Origin: Salibaculum sp031581025
GTDB taxonomy: Bacteria > Pseudomonadota > Alphaproteobacteria > Rhodobacterales > Rhodobacteraceae
Length of the DNA stretch: 64,000 nucleotides
Assembly: GCF_031581025.1 (NCBI RefSeq)
Contig: NZ_JAVLCA010000005.1
Strand: one strand, 5' to 3'
Shown here: positions 1-8,484 of the stretch, one piece after another
Layout: every line of letters starts with the position of its first letter
How positions within the stretch are numbered: the stretch's first letter is position 1
Notes under the pieces: generated by a model
The model's database searches: none
Seen by the model: only the letters and a program-made list of their open reading frames with translations
What the model was told of the DNA's origin: nothing
Program-made: the position numbers and the translations under genes

Positions 1-391
1 GCGTGGCGATCAGGACGTCGACGCCCTTGTCGATCCGCTGGTCCTGTTCCTTGAAGCTCACGCCGCCGATCAGCAGCGCCTTGGTCAGCTTGGTATACTT
101 GGCGTAGGTGTCGAAGTTTTCGGCCACCTGGGTGGCCAGTTCGCGGGTGGGGCACAGCACCAGGCTGCGCGGCATGCGGGCGCGCGCCCGGCCCCGCTTG
201 AGCATAGTGATCATCGGCAGCGTGAAACCGGCGGTCTTGCCGGTGCCCGTCTGGGCGATGCCCAGCACGTCGCGCCCCTCGAGCGCGGGGGGGATCGCCC
301 CCGCCTGGATGGGCGTGGGGGTTTCGTAGCCGGTTTCCTCGATCGCCTTGAGTACCTTGGCATCGAGTTTCAGGTCGGAGAATTTCGTCAA
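1..391 (-). CDS. DEAD-box ATP-dependent RNA helicase, N-terminal part (runs off the window)
   Basis: About 130 residues of the first RecA-like domain are visible. An F-containing Q-motif region ends in TPTPIQ, followed by motif I AQTGTGKT, motif Ia PTRELA and the GG motif. This order is diagnostic of DEAD-box RNA helicases, which use ATP to unwind RNA in ribosome assembly or mRNA decay. The RhlE type is most likely, but the C-terminal half that would decide this lies outside the window. The start is a TTG at 389-391, preceded by an AAAGG ribosome-binding site. The gene is divergent from the osmC-type gene and shares a 194-bp upstream region with it. Confidence 0.9.
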   Translation of the reverse strand, partial: MTKFSDLKLDAKVLKAIEETGYETPTPIQAGAIPPALEGRDVLGIAQTGTGKTAGFTLPMITMLKRGRARARMPRSLVLCPTRELATQVAENFDTYAKYTKLTKALLIGGVSFKEQDQRIDKGVDVLIAT

Positions 392-585
392 AGCAAGCCT
401 TTCGCGTGGTCGCGGCGTTGGAGACGGCCGCAGATCCTCACGCGGCCCGCCCGGCCGGATTGCCGGGGCGTCTTTAGTAGCAGCGGCATACGCGGCGGCG
501 TGACAAAGGTCAAGGAAATCGACGGCCACGGTATGCGCCCTATCTGGTGAGAGTGAAGACGGAAACACGGATAAGGAGTCCCGAT

Positions 586-1005
586 ATGATCAAGAAGCAC
601 GGCAGCGCGGTCTGGAGCGGCGGATTGCAGGGCGGCAAAGGCACCGTCAGCACGCAGAGCGGGGCGATCAAGGGTCTGCCCTACGGGTTCGACACCCGGT
701 TCGAGGATGCCCCGGGCAGCAACCCCGAGGAACTGATCGGCGCCGCGCACGCGGGCTGTTTCGCCATGGCCCTGTCCAATATCCTTGGCGAGAGCGACAT
801 CGTCCCCGACGAGATCGACGCGACCTCGACCATCCACCTTTCGATGGAGGAGGGGCCCAGGGTGGTCCGGGCGCATCTCGACGTCACCATCACGGCGGCG
901 GGCGACGAAGACACCATCATGAAGGCCGCCAAGGCCGCCGAGAGCGGCTGCCCGATCTCGCAATTGCTGGATTGCGAAATCACGATGGAGGCCCGGATCG
1001 GATGA
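586..1005 (+). CDS. OsmC family peroxiredoxin
   Basis: This 139-residue protein has the two conserved redox cysteines of the OsmC/Ohr fold: C58 in GCFAMALS and C122 in GCPIS. OsmC proteins reduce organic hydroperoxides in the cytoplasm through a Cys pair. The length matches the family. The ATG at 586 is chosen because AAGGAG at 573-578 sits at ideal distance; an upstream in-frame start would give an atypical N-terminus. The gene is monocistronic, divergent from the helicase gene and convergent with prfC. The OsmC subfamily is favoured over Ohr, but the exact substrate cannot be told from sequence. Confidence 0.93.
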   Translation: MIKKHGSAVWSGGLQGGKGTVSTQSGAIKGLPYGFDTRFEDAPGSNPEELIGAAHAGCFAMALSNILGESDIVPDEIDATSTIHLSMEEGPRVVRAHLDVTITAAGDEDTIMKAAKAAESGCPISQLLDCEITMEARIG

Positions 1006-1047
1006 GGCTGTTCCCCGGCCCGCGCGCCACGGCGGGCGCGCCGGGGG

Positions 1048-2643
1048 TCAGACCATCATTTCCTTGGTCGCCGACAGGGTGATCTCGGGGTAGTCCCGTT
1101 CGACCCGGTCGATATCCCATTGCAGGCGGGTCATATAGACTACGTCGCCGTCGTTGTCGTAGCTGATGTGCTGTTTGTTGGCCTGTGCGAATCGTTCCAC
1201 GGCGTCACGCGGACCATGGACCCAGCGGGCAGAGGTGAACTGTGACGGTTCGAACCGGACCGGCAGGCCGTACTCCATCTCGATCCGCGATCCCAGCACC
1301 TCGAATTGCAGCTGGCCTACGACCCCGACGATATAGCCCGCGCCGATCATCGGCTTGAAGACCTTGGCGGCGCCTTCCTCGGCGAACTGGAACAGCGCCT
1401 TTTCCAGGTGCTTGGCCTTCATCGGATCGCCCGCGCGGACCCCTTGCAGCAGCTCGGGCGCGAAAGAGGGGATGCCCGTGACCTTGAGCGCCTCACCCTC
1501 GGTCAGCGTGTCGCCGATGCGTAATTGCCCGTGGTTGGGAATGCCCATGATGTCGCCCGCCCAGGCCTCTTCGGCCAATTCGCGGTCGCTGGCGAGGAAC
1601 AGCACGGGGTTGGAGATCGCCATGGGTTTCTTGCTGCGCACATGGGTCAGCTTCATGCTGCGTTTGAAGTGCCCCGAGGACAGCCGCACGAAGGCGACCC
1701 GGTCGCGGTGCTTGGCGTCCATGTTGGCCTGCACCTTGAAGACGAAACCGGTGACCTTGGGTTCCTCCGGGGAGATCTGGCGCGGCGTGGCGCTGGTGGG
1801 CTGCGGCTCGGGGCCGAAGTCGCCGATTCCCTCCATCAGTTCCTTGACGCCGAAGGAGTTGATCGCCGAGCCGAACCAGATCGGCGTCATGGTCCCGTCC
1901 AGCACCGCCTGCACATCCAGGGGCGGCAGCAGTTCGCGGGCCATCTCGACCTCTTCCAGGAAGGGCGCGAGCAGGTGGTCGGGAACGTGTTCGGCCAGCT
2001 TGGGGTCGTCCAGCCCGTTGATCTCGATGCTCTCGGCCACCTTGTTGCGGTCGGCCCGGTCCATCAGTTCCAACCGGTCGCGCAGCAGGTCGTAGCAACC
2101 GATGAACTCGCGGCCCGTGCCGATGGGCCAGCTGGCGGGCGTCACGTCGATGGCCAGGTTTTCCTGAATCTCGTCCACGATCTCGAAGGTCTCGCGGCTC
2201 TCGCGGTCCATCTTGTTGCAGAAGGTCAGGATCGGCAGGTCGCGCAGGCGGCAGACCTCGAAGAGCTTGCGGGTCTGGCTTTCCACGCCCTTGGCCCCGT
2301 CGATCACCATCACCGCCGCATCCACCGCCGTCAGCGTTCGATAGGTGTCCTCGGAAAAGTCCGAGTGGCCGGGCGTGTCCACAAGATTGTAGCGAAAGTC
2401 CTTGTAATCGAACGACATGGCCGAGGCCGAGACGGAAATGCCCCGGTCCTTTTCCATCTGCATGTAGTCCGAGCGGGTGCGCCGCGCCTCGCCCTTGGCG
2501 CGCACCTGACCGGCCATCTGGATGGCCCCGCCATAGAGCAGGAACTTCTCGGTGAGCGTGGTCTTGCCCGCGTCAGGGTGCGAGATGATCGCAAAGGTGC
2601 GGCGGCGGGCGATTTCCGGGGGCAGATCGGGGCGGTTTGTCAT
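1048..2643 (-). CDS. prfC: Peptide chain release factor 3 (translational GTPase)
   Basis: The 531-residue protein begins with a translation-factor G domain: G1 SHPDAGKTTL, a switch I region, DTPGHSDFSEDT (G3) and NKMD (G4). Domain II/III sequences typical of RF3 follow. RF3 is a cytosolic GTPase that releases RF1/RF2 from the ribosome after peptide hydrolysis. The length matches the family (about 530 residues). An open frame continues about 60 codons upstream, but the start is set at 2643 because MTNRP plus the G domain matches RF3. It differs from EF-G by its length and by lacking domain IV. It lies just downstream of the Hint-domain gene on the same strand. Confidence 0.97.
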   Translation of the reverse strand: MTNRPDLPPEIARRRTFAIISHPDAGKTTLTEKFLLYGGAIQMAGQVRAKGEARRTRSDYMQMEKDRGISVSASAMSFDYKDFRYNLVDTPGHSDFSEDTYRTLTAVDAAVMVIDGAKGVESQTRKLFEVCRLRDLPILTFCNKMDRESRETFEIVDEIQENLAIDVTPASWPIGTGREFIGCYDLLRDRLELMDRADRNKVAESIEINGLDDPKLAEHVPDHLLAPFLEEVEMARELLPPLDVQAVLDGTMTPIWFGSAINSFGVKELMEGIGDFGPEPQPTSATPRQISPEEPKVTGFVFKVQANMDAKHRDRVAFVRLSSGHFKRSMKLTHVRSKKPMAISNPVLFLASDRELAEEAWAGDIMGIPNHGQLRIGDTLTEGEALKVTGIPSFAPELLQGVRAGDPMKAKHLEKALFQFAEEGAAKVFKPMIGAGYIVGVVGQLQFEVLGSRIEMEYGLPVRFEPSQFTSARWVHGPRDAVERFAQANKQHISYDNDGDVVYMTRLQWDIDRVERDYPEITLSATKEMMV

Positions 2644-2692
2644 GGCGTCCCCATAGCCCCTGCGCGTGTGAAGGGCAACGCGGCCCGCGTCC

Positions 2693-3700
2693 TTACTGTG
2701 CCGACGCCGCCGGGCGCAGGCGACGCAGGGCGTCGCGGCTGCGTACCTCGTTTTCCTGCACCTCGTCGGACAGATGTGCGGGGGCCGCGTGATCGGGCGG
2801 CACCTTGCCCAGCCACATGGCAAGCTCGCGGGGCAGGGCGGCGCGGGGGTGGCTGTCCACCATCAGGGTCTCGGCGGCGATGCCCTCGGCATAGAGGATA
2901 TGGTGGTCATCAAAGAGCAGCTGGACGTACGCCACGAAGCCGCCGTCCTGTTGATAGACGGTGTCCCCGTCGATCAGGTGGCGCACCTTGACCGACACCT
3001 CGAAGCGGCCCACGCCGATCGCGTCACGGTGCTGGCCGATGAACAGCCGGTGTTCGGGGGACAGCAGCATGTCGCGGGTGTTGCACATCGCGCCCGCGCG
3101 GATCACCACCGGGGCGAAATCGCCCATGGCGCGCAACGTCGCATGACCTGCCTAGCGCACCGCCTTCGCGCCGCCGTCGCGGGTCAGCACGCGGTCACCG
3201 ATCTGCAGGTGCTCGATCGGCACCTGTTCGCCCGACGCCAGGGTGATATGCGTGCCGCGCGCGAAACTGGCAAAAGCGACCTCGCCAAAGCGGGCCGGGG
3301 CGCTGTCGCGATCGGCGCTGACCAGCCGGTAATCGCGTCCCGCATGCAGTTGCGCCAGCGGCAGCAGGAAGACATTGACGGCCTCGTCGCCTTCGACCTC
3401 GACCAGCACCAGCGCATCGAGCGTGGTGCCGCTCTGGGCCATGAACGTCAGGCAGGAGTCGAGGTGGAGCTTGTTGCCCGGCGTGCCGATTTTGGAGCCC
3501 GCCTCGATCCGCAACCCCCGGGGTGCCTTGTCCGAAGAGCAGGACAGCGCCAAGCGCTGCGCGTCCGGTGACAATCGGTAGACATCGTCCATCACCAGTT
3601 CGTCCAGGAACGAGATCGGGTCGCCCTCGGCCACGCCGTCGATGACGCGGAAAGCGTCGCATGGAAAGACCGGGATGTTTTGGCTGGCGGGGGCGCTCAT
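2693..3700 (-). pseudogene. Hint-domain protein gene interrupted by an in-frame amber codon
   Basis: A 335-codon frame starts at ATG 3700 behind an AAGAGGT ribosome-binding site and ends with TAA at 2693-2695. Codon 183 is TAG (3152-3154). Before it lies a Hint (hedgehog/intein-type) N-half: GTHITLASGEQVPIEHLQIG then DRVLTRDGGAKAVR. After it, in the same frame, the Hint C-half resumes with PVVIRAGAMCNTRDMLLSP then EHRLF. In rhodobacteral Hint proteins the residue after the IR/VR step is usually Trp, so TGG to TAG is the simplest lesion. Hint domains act in protein self-processing, but the role of this stand-alone family is unknown. It could be a pseudogene, a read-through gene or a base-call error. 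The broken structure is seen directly; the cause is inferred. Confidence 0.85.
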
Positions 3701-3763
3701 GAGACCTCTTGAAATCTGTTGCTGGTTAAACTGACCTGACGAGGATAAGGGTCGCGGTGAAAG

Positions 3764-3793
3764 ATGGTCAAGATCGGTCGGATCCATGACCAT
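3764..3793. promoter_or_regulatory. Inverted repeat between divergent Hint and SDR genes
   Basis: Perfect 7-bp arms ATGGTCA (3764-3770) and TGACCAT (3787-3793) flank a 16-bp spacer in the 129-bp intergenic region shared by the Hint gene and the SDR gene. Position and symmetry suit an operator for a dimeric regulator. No regulator gene lies next to it, so this is tentative. Confidence 0.3.
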
Positions 3794-3829
3794 TTTGTCA
3801 CACGGCACAGAATTACAGGGAGAAAGCCG

Positions 3830-4609
3830 ATGGACTACGGAATTCGGGGAAAGCGGGCGCTCGTCTGCGCGTCCTCCAAGGGGCTGGGGCGCGGCTGCGC
3901 CGAGGCGCTGGCCGAGGCCGGGGTGAACCTGATCCTTAATGCCCGCGGTGCCGAGGCGCTGGAGGCCACGGCCGAGGAGATTCGCACCGCGCATGGGGTC
4001 GAGGTTGTAACCGTGGCCGCTGACGTGACCACGCCCGACGGTCATGATAGCGTGCTCGCCGCCGCCCAGGAATTTGATATCCTTGTGACAAACGCTGGCG
4101 GCCCGCCGCCGGGGATGTGGACGGACTGGGACCGCGACGATTTCATCGCCGCGCTGGATGCCAACATGCTGACGCCCATCGCCCTGATGAAGGCGCTGTT
4201 GCCCGGCATGATGGAGCGGGGCTGGGGCCGCGTCGTCAACATTACCTCGCAATCGGTGAAATCGCCGATTCCGGTGCTGGGCCTGTCCAATTCGGCGCGT
4301 GCCGGGCTGACGGGCTATGTCGCGGGCACCGCGCGGCAGGTAGCCCCCCACGGCGTGACGATCAACAACATGCTGCCGGGCATCCACGCCACGGACCGGG
4401 CCGACAGCCTGGACAAGGGCGTGAGCGACCAACAGGGGATCACGATGGACGAGGCCCGCACCCAGCGGCAGGCCACGATTCCCGCCCGCCGCTACGGCAC
4501 CGCGCAGGAATTCGGCGCCATGTGTGCCTTCCTGTGTTCCGACAAGGCCGGGTTCATCGTGGGCCAGAACATCCTGCTGGACGGCGGCGCGGTGAACGCC
4601 ACGCTTTGA
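3830..4609 (+). CDS. SDR family NAD(P)-dependent oxidoreductase (atypical catalytic site)
   Basis: This 259-residue Rossmann protein has an N-terminal cofactor loop in CASSKGLGRG and the NAG motif in VTNAGGPPPG. The active-site region reads VNITSQSVKSP then LSNSARAGLTG, so the Tyr of the usual YxxxK motif is absent and an SN-x2-R arrangement replaces it. A subset of FabG-like SDRs shares this arrangement. The start at 3830 is supported by a GGGAGAAA ribosome-binding site. The C-terminus (FLCSDKAGFIVGQNILLDGG) is standard for FabG-like SDRs. The substrate is unknown. It is followed by the ABC ATPase on the same strand after 73 bp. Confidence 0.9.
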   Translation: MDYGIRGKRALVCASSKGLGRGCAEALAEAGVNLILNARGAEALEATAEEIRTAHGVEVVTVAADVTTPDGHDSVLAAAQEFDILVTNAGGPPPGMWTDWDRDDFIAALDANMLTPIALMKALLPGMMERGWGRVVNITSQSVKSPIPVLGLSNSARAGLTGYVAGTARQVAPHGVTINNMLPGIHATDRADSLDKGVSDQQGITMDEARTQRQATIPARRYGTAQEFGAMCAFLCSDKAGFIVGQNILLDGGAVNATL

Positions 4610-4682
4610 CCTTGCCCCCCGGGCGCGGGGTTGCTATCTGCGCCCGGATACCCGATTTTTTCGGTCGGATAACGAGGCGCAG

Positions 4683-5768
4683 GTGGCACCGCAAACCCCA
4701 AGGCTGGAAGTCAAGTCCCTGGTGAAAGCCTACCAGGGCCGGCGCGTCGTGGATGACGTGTCGCTCTCGGTGCAGCCGGGGCAGGTGACCTGCCTGCTGG
4801 GCCCCTCGGGCTGCGGCAAGTCCACGACGTTGCAGATGATCGCCGGGATCGAGATGCAGGACAGTGGCGAGATCTGGGCCGATGGTCAGCTGCTCTGCGA
4901 TACGGTGCACCGCGTGCCGCCCGAGCGCCGCGGCATCGGGCTGATGTTCCAGGATTTTGCCCTGTTCCCGCATCTGAGCGTGGCGCAGAACGTGGCCTTC
5001 GGGCTGCGCGGCCAACGCGGGCTCCTGCGCCGTCAGGCCGAGGCGCAGCTGGACAAGGTCGGGATGCTGGCCTACGCCGACAATTACCCGCACGAGCTGT
5101 CAGGCGGCGAACAGCAGCGCGTGGCTCTGGCCCGGGCCCTGGCGCCGAAACCCTCGATCATGCTGATGGACGAACCCTTCAGCGGGCTCGACAACCGCCT
5201 GCGTGACGGCATCCGCGATGAAACCCTCGACCTGCTGAAAGAGGCAGGTGCGGCGGTGCTGCTGGTCACGCACGAGCCGGCCGAGGCCATGCGCATGGCC
5301 GACGAGATCGCCCTGATGCGGGACGGGCATATCGTCCAGAGCGGGGCACCCTACAACATCTACAACACCCCGGTCGACAAGGAAGCGGCGGCTTTCTTCA
5401 GCGATATCAACGTGATCCGCGGAACCGCGCGCAACGCCTTGACCGAGACCGCCTTCGGCCAGTTCCTCGCCCCCGGCACGCCCGACGGCACCGAGCTGGA
5501 CATCGTGATCCGGCCCCAGCACCTGAAGATCGACTTCGACCGCGACGGGCGCGGCCCCAACCCCACCCCCGAGGACGGCACGCCGGCCCGAGGCGTGGTG
5601 GAACGCGCGCGCTTCATGGGCTCGGAAAGCCTGGTCGAGTTCCGCATGGATTACGACGGGTCATTGCTGCGTGCCGCGGTGCCCTCGGTCTTTCTGCCGA
5701 AACCGGGCACGGCGCTCTGGCTGATGATCCGGCGCGATCGCTGCTTTGTCTTCCCGCATGCGCCCTGA
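4683..5768 (+). CDS. ABC transporter ATP-binding protein, FbpC/PotA-like
   Basis: The 361-residue ATPase has Walker A GPSGCGKST, a Q-loop in LMFQDFALFPHLSV, signature LSGGEQQRVALARAL, Walker B SIMLMDEPF and the H-loop VTHEP. A C-terminal TOBE-like extension follows from about residue 280 (DIVIRPQHLKI). This layout is typical of iron(III) and polyamine importers. It starts with GTG at 4683. No permease or binding-protein gene is adjacent, so it either serves a transporter encoded elsewhere or is an orphan. The substrate is therefore not assigned. Confidence 0.92.
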   Translation: MAPQTPRLEVKSLVKAYQGRRVVDDVSLSVQPGQVTCLLGPSGCGKSTTLQMIAGIEMQDSGEIWADGQLLCDTVHRVPPERRGIGLMFQDFALFPHLSVAQNVAFGLRGQRGLLRRQAEAQLDKVGMLAYADNYPHELSGGEQQRVALARALAPKPSIMLMDEPFSGLDNRLRDGIRDETLDLLKEAGAAVLLVTHEPAEAMRMADEIALMRDGHIVQSGAPYNIYNTPVDKEAAAFFSDINVIRGTARNALTETAFGQFLAPGTPDGTELDIVIRPQHLKIDFDRDGRGPNPTPEDGTPARGVVERARFMGSESLVEFRMDYDGSLLRAAVPSVFLPKPGTALWLMIRRDRCFVFPHAP

Positions 5769-6007
5769 CCGGCACAATCGCGCCTGCGCGGTCGCATCAC
5801 GACCGCCAAGGCGGGCGCGAATCGCATGGCCGTGCAATAAGAGCAGGTGCGGGGCCTGCCGCGCGGCGGGCCGGTTGAAAACCGGGTCCATGCCGCATTA
5901 ATCGGTCAGATGCTGCGATTGTGCCTTTCATTGGCGGCCATAAGCCCCTAATTCTCGGGGCTGACGAACACACGCGGGCCGATCGGCCCACAGAGTGGAG
6001 AGATGAC

Positions 6008-6223
6008 ATGCTCAACAACATAGGCCTTCCGGGGCTTCTTCTGATCGCGGTCGTCGTGCTGGTGCTTTTCGGGCGCGGCAAGATCTCGTCCCTGATGGGC
6101 GAGGTCGGCAAGGGCATCACCGCCTTCAAAAGGGGCGTGGATGACGGCAAGAAGGAACTCGACTCCGAGTCCGACGAGGTGGCCTCCGAGGTCACCCCGA
6201 AAGACGAAGACACCAAAGCCTGA
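6008..6223 (+). CDS. tatA: Sec-independent protein translocase subunit TatA
   Basis: A 71-residue protein with one N-terminal membrane helix (IGLPGLLLIAVVVLVLFG), the FGRGKI hinge and an amphipathic helix ending in a charged tail: the TatA plan. TatA oligomerises to form the translocation path for folded twin-arginine substrates. The ATG at 6008 is chosen behind GTGGAGAG; an upstream in-frame start would bury the helix inside a longer protein. tatB follows after 14 bp and tatC overlaps tatB, so the three form an operon. Confidence 0.95.
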   Translation: MLNNIGLPGLLLIAVVVLVLFGRGKISSLMGEVGKGITAFKRGVDDGKKELDSESDEVASEVTPKDEDTKA

Positions 6224-6237
6224 TCGGCTGACGCGAC

Positions 6238-6702
6238 ATGCCTGACCTTGGCTGGACCGAGCTTTTGGTGATCGGAATCGTGGCGCTGATCGTGGTCGGT
6301 CCCAAGGACCTGCCCGGTCTGTTCCGTGCCTTTGGCCGGTTCACCGGAAAGATGCGGCGCATGGCGCGCGAGTTTTCCTCGGCCATGAACGCGGCGGCCG
6401 ACGAGTCGGGCGTGCGGGACATCGACAAGACGATCCGTGCCGCGGCCAACCCGGCCAAGAGCGCCAGCGATGCCGTCAAAAACACCGCGAAATCCGCGAT
6501 GAAGCCCGGCGGCGAGACGGAACGCCTCTCGCAGGAGCGCAAGGAGGCGGCCGAGAAGATCCGCCAGAACGCCGCGCGCGTCGCGGAGGACCGCATGGCC
6601 CGCGAGGCTGCCGAGGCCGAGGAAGCCATGGAGAACGGCGCGGACGAGCCGCCCGAGGACACCGGCGAGGCCGCGCCCGGCCCCACGAAGGACAGCGCAT
6701 GA
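6238..6702 (+). CDS. tatB: Sec-independent protein translocase subunit TatB
   Basis: This 154-residue protein starts with LGWTELLVIGIVALIVVGPK, the membrane helix and GPKDLP hinge typical of TatB. A long amphipathic and acidic/alanine-rich tail follows. TatB binds twin-arginine precursors together with TatC. The E in the first helix and the GPxDLP hinge separate it from TatA. Its TGA stop overlaps the tatC ATG (ATGA). Confidence 0.95.
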   Translation: MPDLGWTELLVIGIVALIVVGPKDLPGLFRAFGRFTGKMRRMAREFSSAMNAAADESGVRDIDKTIRAAANPAKSASDAVKNTAKSAMKPGGETERLSQERKEAAEKIRQNAARVAEDRMAREAAEAEEAMENGADEPPEDTGEAAPGPTKDSA

Positions 6703-7598
6703 GCACTGGCGACAGCACCGGCGACGAGATCGAGGACAGCGCCGCACCGCTGATCGAGCACCTTACAGAGCTGCGCACGCGGCTGATCCGTTCGGTCGCC
6801 GCCTTTCTGGTAGGCATGGTGATCTGCTTTACCGTGGCGACGCCGATCTTCAACTTCCTGACAGATCCGCTGTGCCAGGTTCTGTCCGAACGCGGGCAGG
6901 ATTGCGACCTGATCTTCATCTCGCCGCAAGAAGGCTTCTTCGTGGCGATCAAGGTTTCGCTTCTGGGCGGCTTCGCGCTGGCCTTTCCGGCGATCGCGCA
7001 CCAGATGTGGCGCTTTGTGGCGCCGGGGCTCTACCGGTCGGAACAGGGGGCGTTCCTGCCCTTCCTCGTGGCCTCGCCCTTCATGTTCTTTTTGGGCGCG
7101 GCCTTCGCCTTCTACGTCGTCACGCCGCTGGCCTATGATTTCTTCCTGGGCTTCCAGCAGTTCGGCCAGGCGGGCGAGGCGGTCGTGGACGACCAGGTCT
7201 CGCAGGGCCTTTCGGTGGTCTTCCAGGGCTCGGCCCAAGAATACCTTAACCTGACGATCAAGTTCATCCTGGCCTTCGGGCTGTGCTTTCAGCTGCCGGT
7301 ATTGCTGACGCTGATGGGCAAGGCCGGGCTGGTCAGCGCACCGGGGCTGCGGCAGGTGCGCAAATACGCGGTGGTCGGCATCCTGGCGCTGGCCGCGCTC
7401 GTGACCCCGCCGGATGTCATCACGCAGGTGATCCTCTTCGTGGTGGTCTACGGCCTCTACGAGATATCGATCCAGCTGGTTGCCCGGGTCGAGCGCAAGC
7501 GCGAGGAAAAGCTGCGTGCCGAAGGGCTGTGGTTCGACGACGACCCGGACGTCGGCGATCCCGACGACGACAGCAGCAACGAGGACCCGGAAAAGTGA
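6699..7598 (+). CDS. tatC: Sec-independent protein translocase subunit TatC
   Basis: The 299-residue polytopic protein carries the conserved HLTELRTRL N-terminal motif and the cytoplasmic-loop signature SPQEGFF. About six membrane segments follow. TatC is the twin-arginine signal receptor in the inner membrane. The C-terminus has an unusually long acidic tail (DDDPDVGDPDDDSSNEDPEK). It overlaps tatB upstream and the DUF815 gene downstream, so translation of all four is probably coupled. Confidence 0.97.
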   Translation: MSTGDSTGDEIEDSAAPLIEHLTELRTRLIRSVAAFLVGMVICFTVATPIFNFLTDPLCQVLSERGQDCDLIFISPQEGFFVAIKVSLLGGFALAFPAIAHQMWRFVAPGLYRSEQGAFLPFLVASPFMFFLGAAFAFYVVTPLAYDFFLGFQQFGQAGEAVVDDQVSQGLSVVFQGSAQEYLNLTIKFILAFGLCFQLPVLLTLMGKAGLVSAPGLRQVRKYAVVGILALAALVTPPDVITQVILFVVVYGLYEISIQLVARVERKREEKLRAEGLWFDDDPDVGDPDDDSSNEDPEK

Positions 7599-8437
7599 CC
7601 GAGGAAGAATCCCTGCAGCGCATCGCCAGGGCGCTTGAGCGCATGGCGCCAGTACCTATGCCGACACCTGATTTCCGCACCGCGCCGGCCTTCGTATGGC
7701 ACTCCGACCCGGACCGGCTGGTGGCCGTGGACAGGATCAATCGCGTCGAGCTCGACCTTCTGCTGGGCATCGACCGCGCGCGCGACACCCTGCGCCGCAA
7801 CACCGAGCAGTTCGCCCGCGGCATGCCGGCCAACAATGCCCTGCTCTGGGGCGCGCGGGGGATGGGAAAATCCTCGCTGGTCAAAGCGGTGCACGGGGCC
7901 TTGGCCGCCGCGCACTCCCAGCTAAAGATCGTGGAGATCCAGCGCGAGGACCTGCCCAGCATCGGCCGGTGCCTTGCGATGCTGCGTGGGCGTGAGGAAC
8001 GCTTCATCCTGTTCTGCGATGACCTGTCGTTCGCTAACGACGACCAGCATTACAAGGCGCTCAAGGCCGTGCTGGATGGCGGGGTCGAGGGGCGGCCCGA
8101 GAATGTCGTGCTTTATGCCACGTCAAACCGGCGTCACCTGATGCCGCGCGACATGATCGAGAACGAACGCTCCACCGCCATCAATCCGGCTGAGGCGGTG
8201 GAGGAGAAGGTCTCGCTGTCGGACCGTTTCGGGCTCTGGCTTGGCTTTCACCCCTGCGACCAGGAAGACTACCTGGCCATGATCGAGGGCTATTGCGCGG
8301 CCTATGGCGTGGTGTTCGACCGCGACAGCCTGCGCGCCGAGGCGATCGAGTGGCAAGCCACGCGCGGCGCCCGTTCGGGCCGCGTGGCCTGGCAGTTCTT
8401 CACCGATCTGGCCGGGCGCCAGGGCATGCGGATATGA
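7595..8437 (+). CDS. DUF815 family AAA-type ATPase
   Basis: This 280-residue protein has Walker A GARGMGKSS and a Walker B-like ILFCDDLSF. ATSNRRHLMPRDMIEN is the characteristic sensor segment of the DUF815 family. The family's function is not established; it resembles DnaA/ClpX-type AAA folds. The GTG start at 7595 overlaps the tatC stop (GTGA), showing co-translation with the Tat operon. The biochemical role is unknown. Confidence 0.88.
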   Translation: MTEEESLQRIARALERMAPVPMPTPDFRTAPAFVWHSDPDRLVAVDRINRVELDLLLGIDRARDTLRRNTEQFARGMPANNALLWGARGMGKSSLVKAVHGALAAAHSQLKIVEIQREDLPSIGRCLAMLRGREERFILFCDDLSFANDDQHYKALKAVLDGGVEGRPENVVLYATSNRRHLMPRDMIENERSTAINPAEAVEEKVSLSDRFGLWLGFHPCDQEDYLAMIEGYCAAYGVVFDRDSLRAEAIEWQATRGARSGRVAWQFFTDLAGRQGMRI

Positions 8438-8440
8438 ACG

Positions 8441-8482
8441 AATTTCCAGAAATTCGGTCGCCGTTCAAAATTCTGGAATTTT
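8441..8482. terminator. Bidirectional terminator between convergent genes
   Basis: An AT-rich dyad (TTCCAGAA paired with TTCTGGAA, with A/T tracts on both outer sides) fills the short gap between the DUF815 stop and the LysM gene stop. AT-rich DNA is rare in this window. Its symmetry with flanking A and T runs suits termination from both directions. Confidence 0.6.
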
Positions 8483-8484
8483 GA

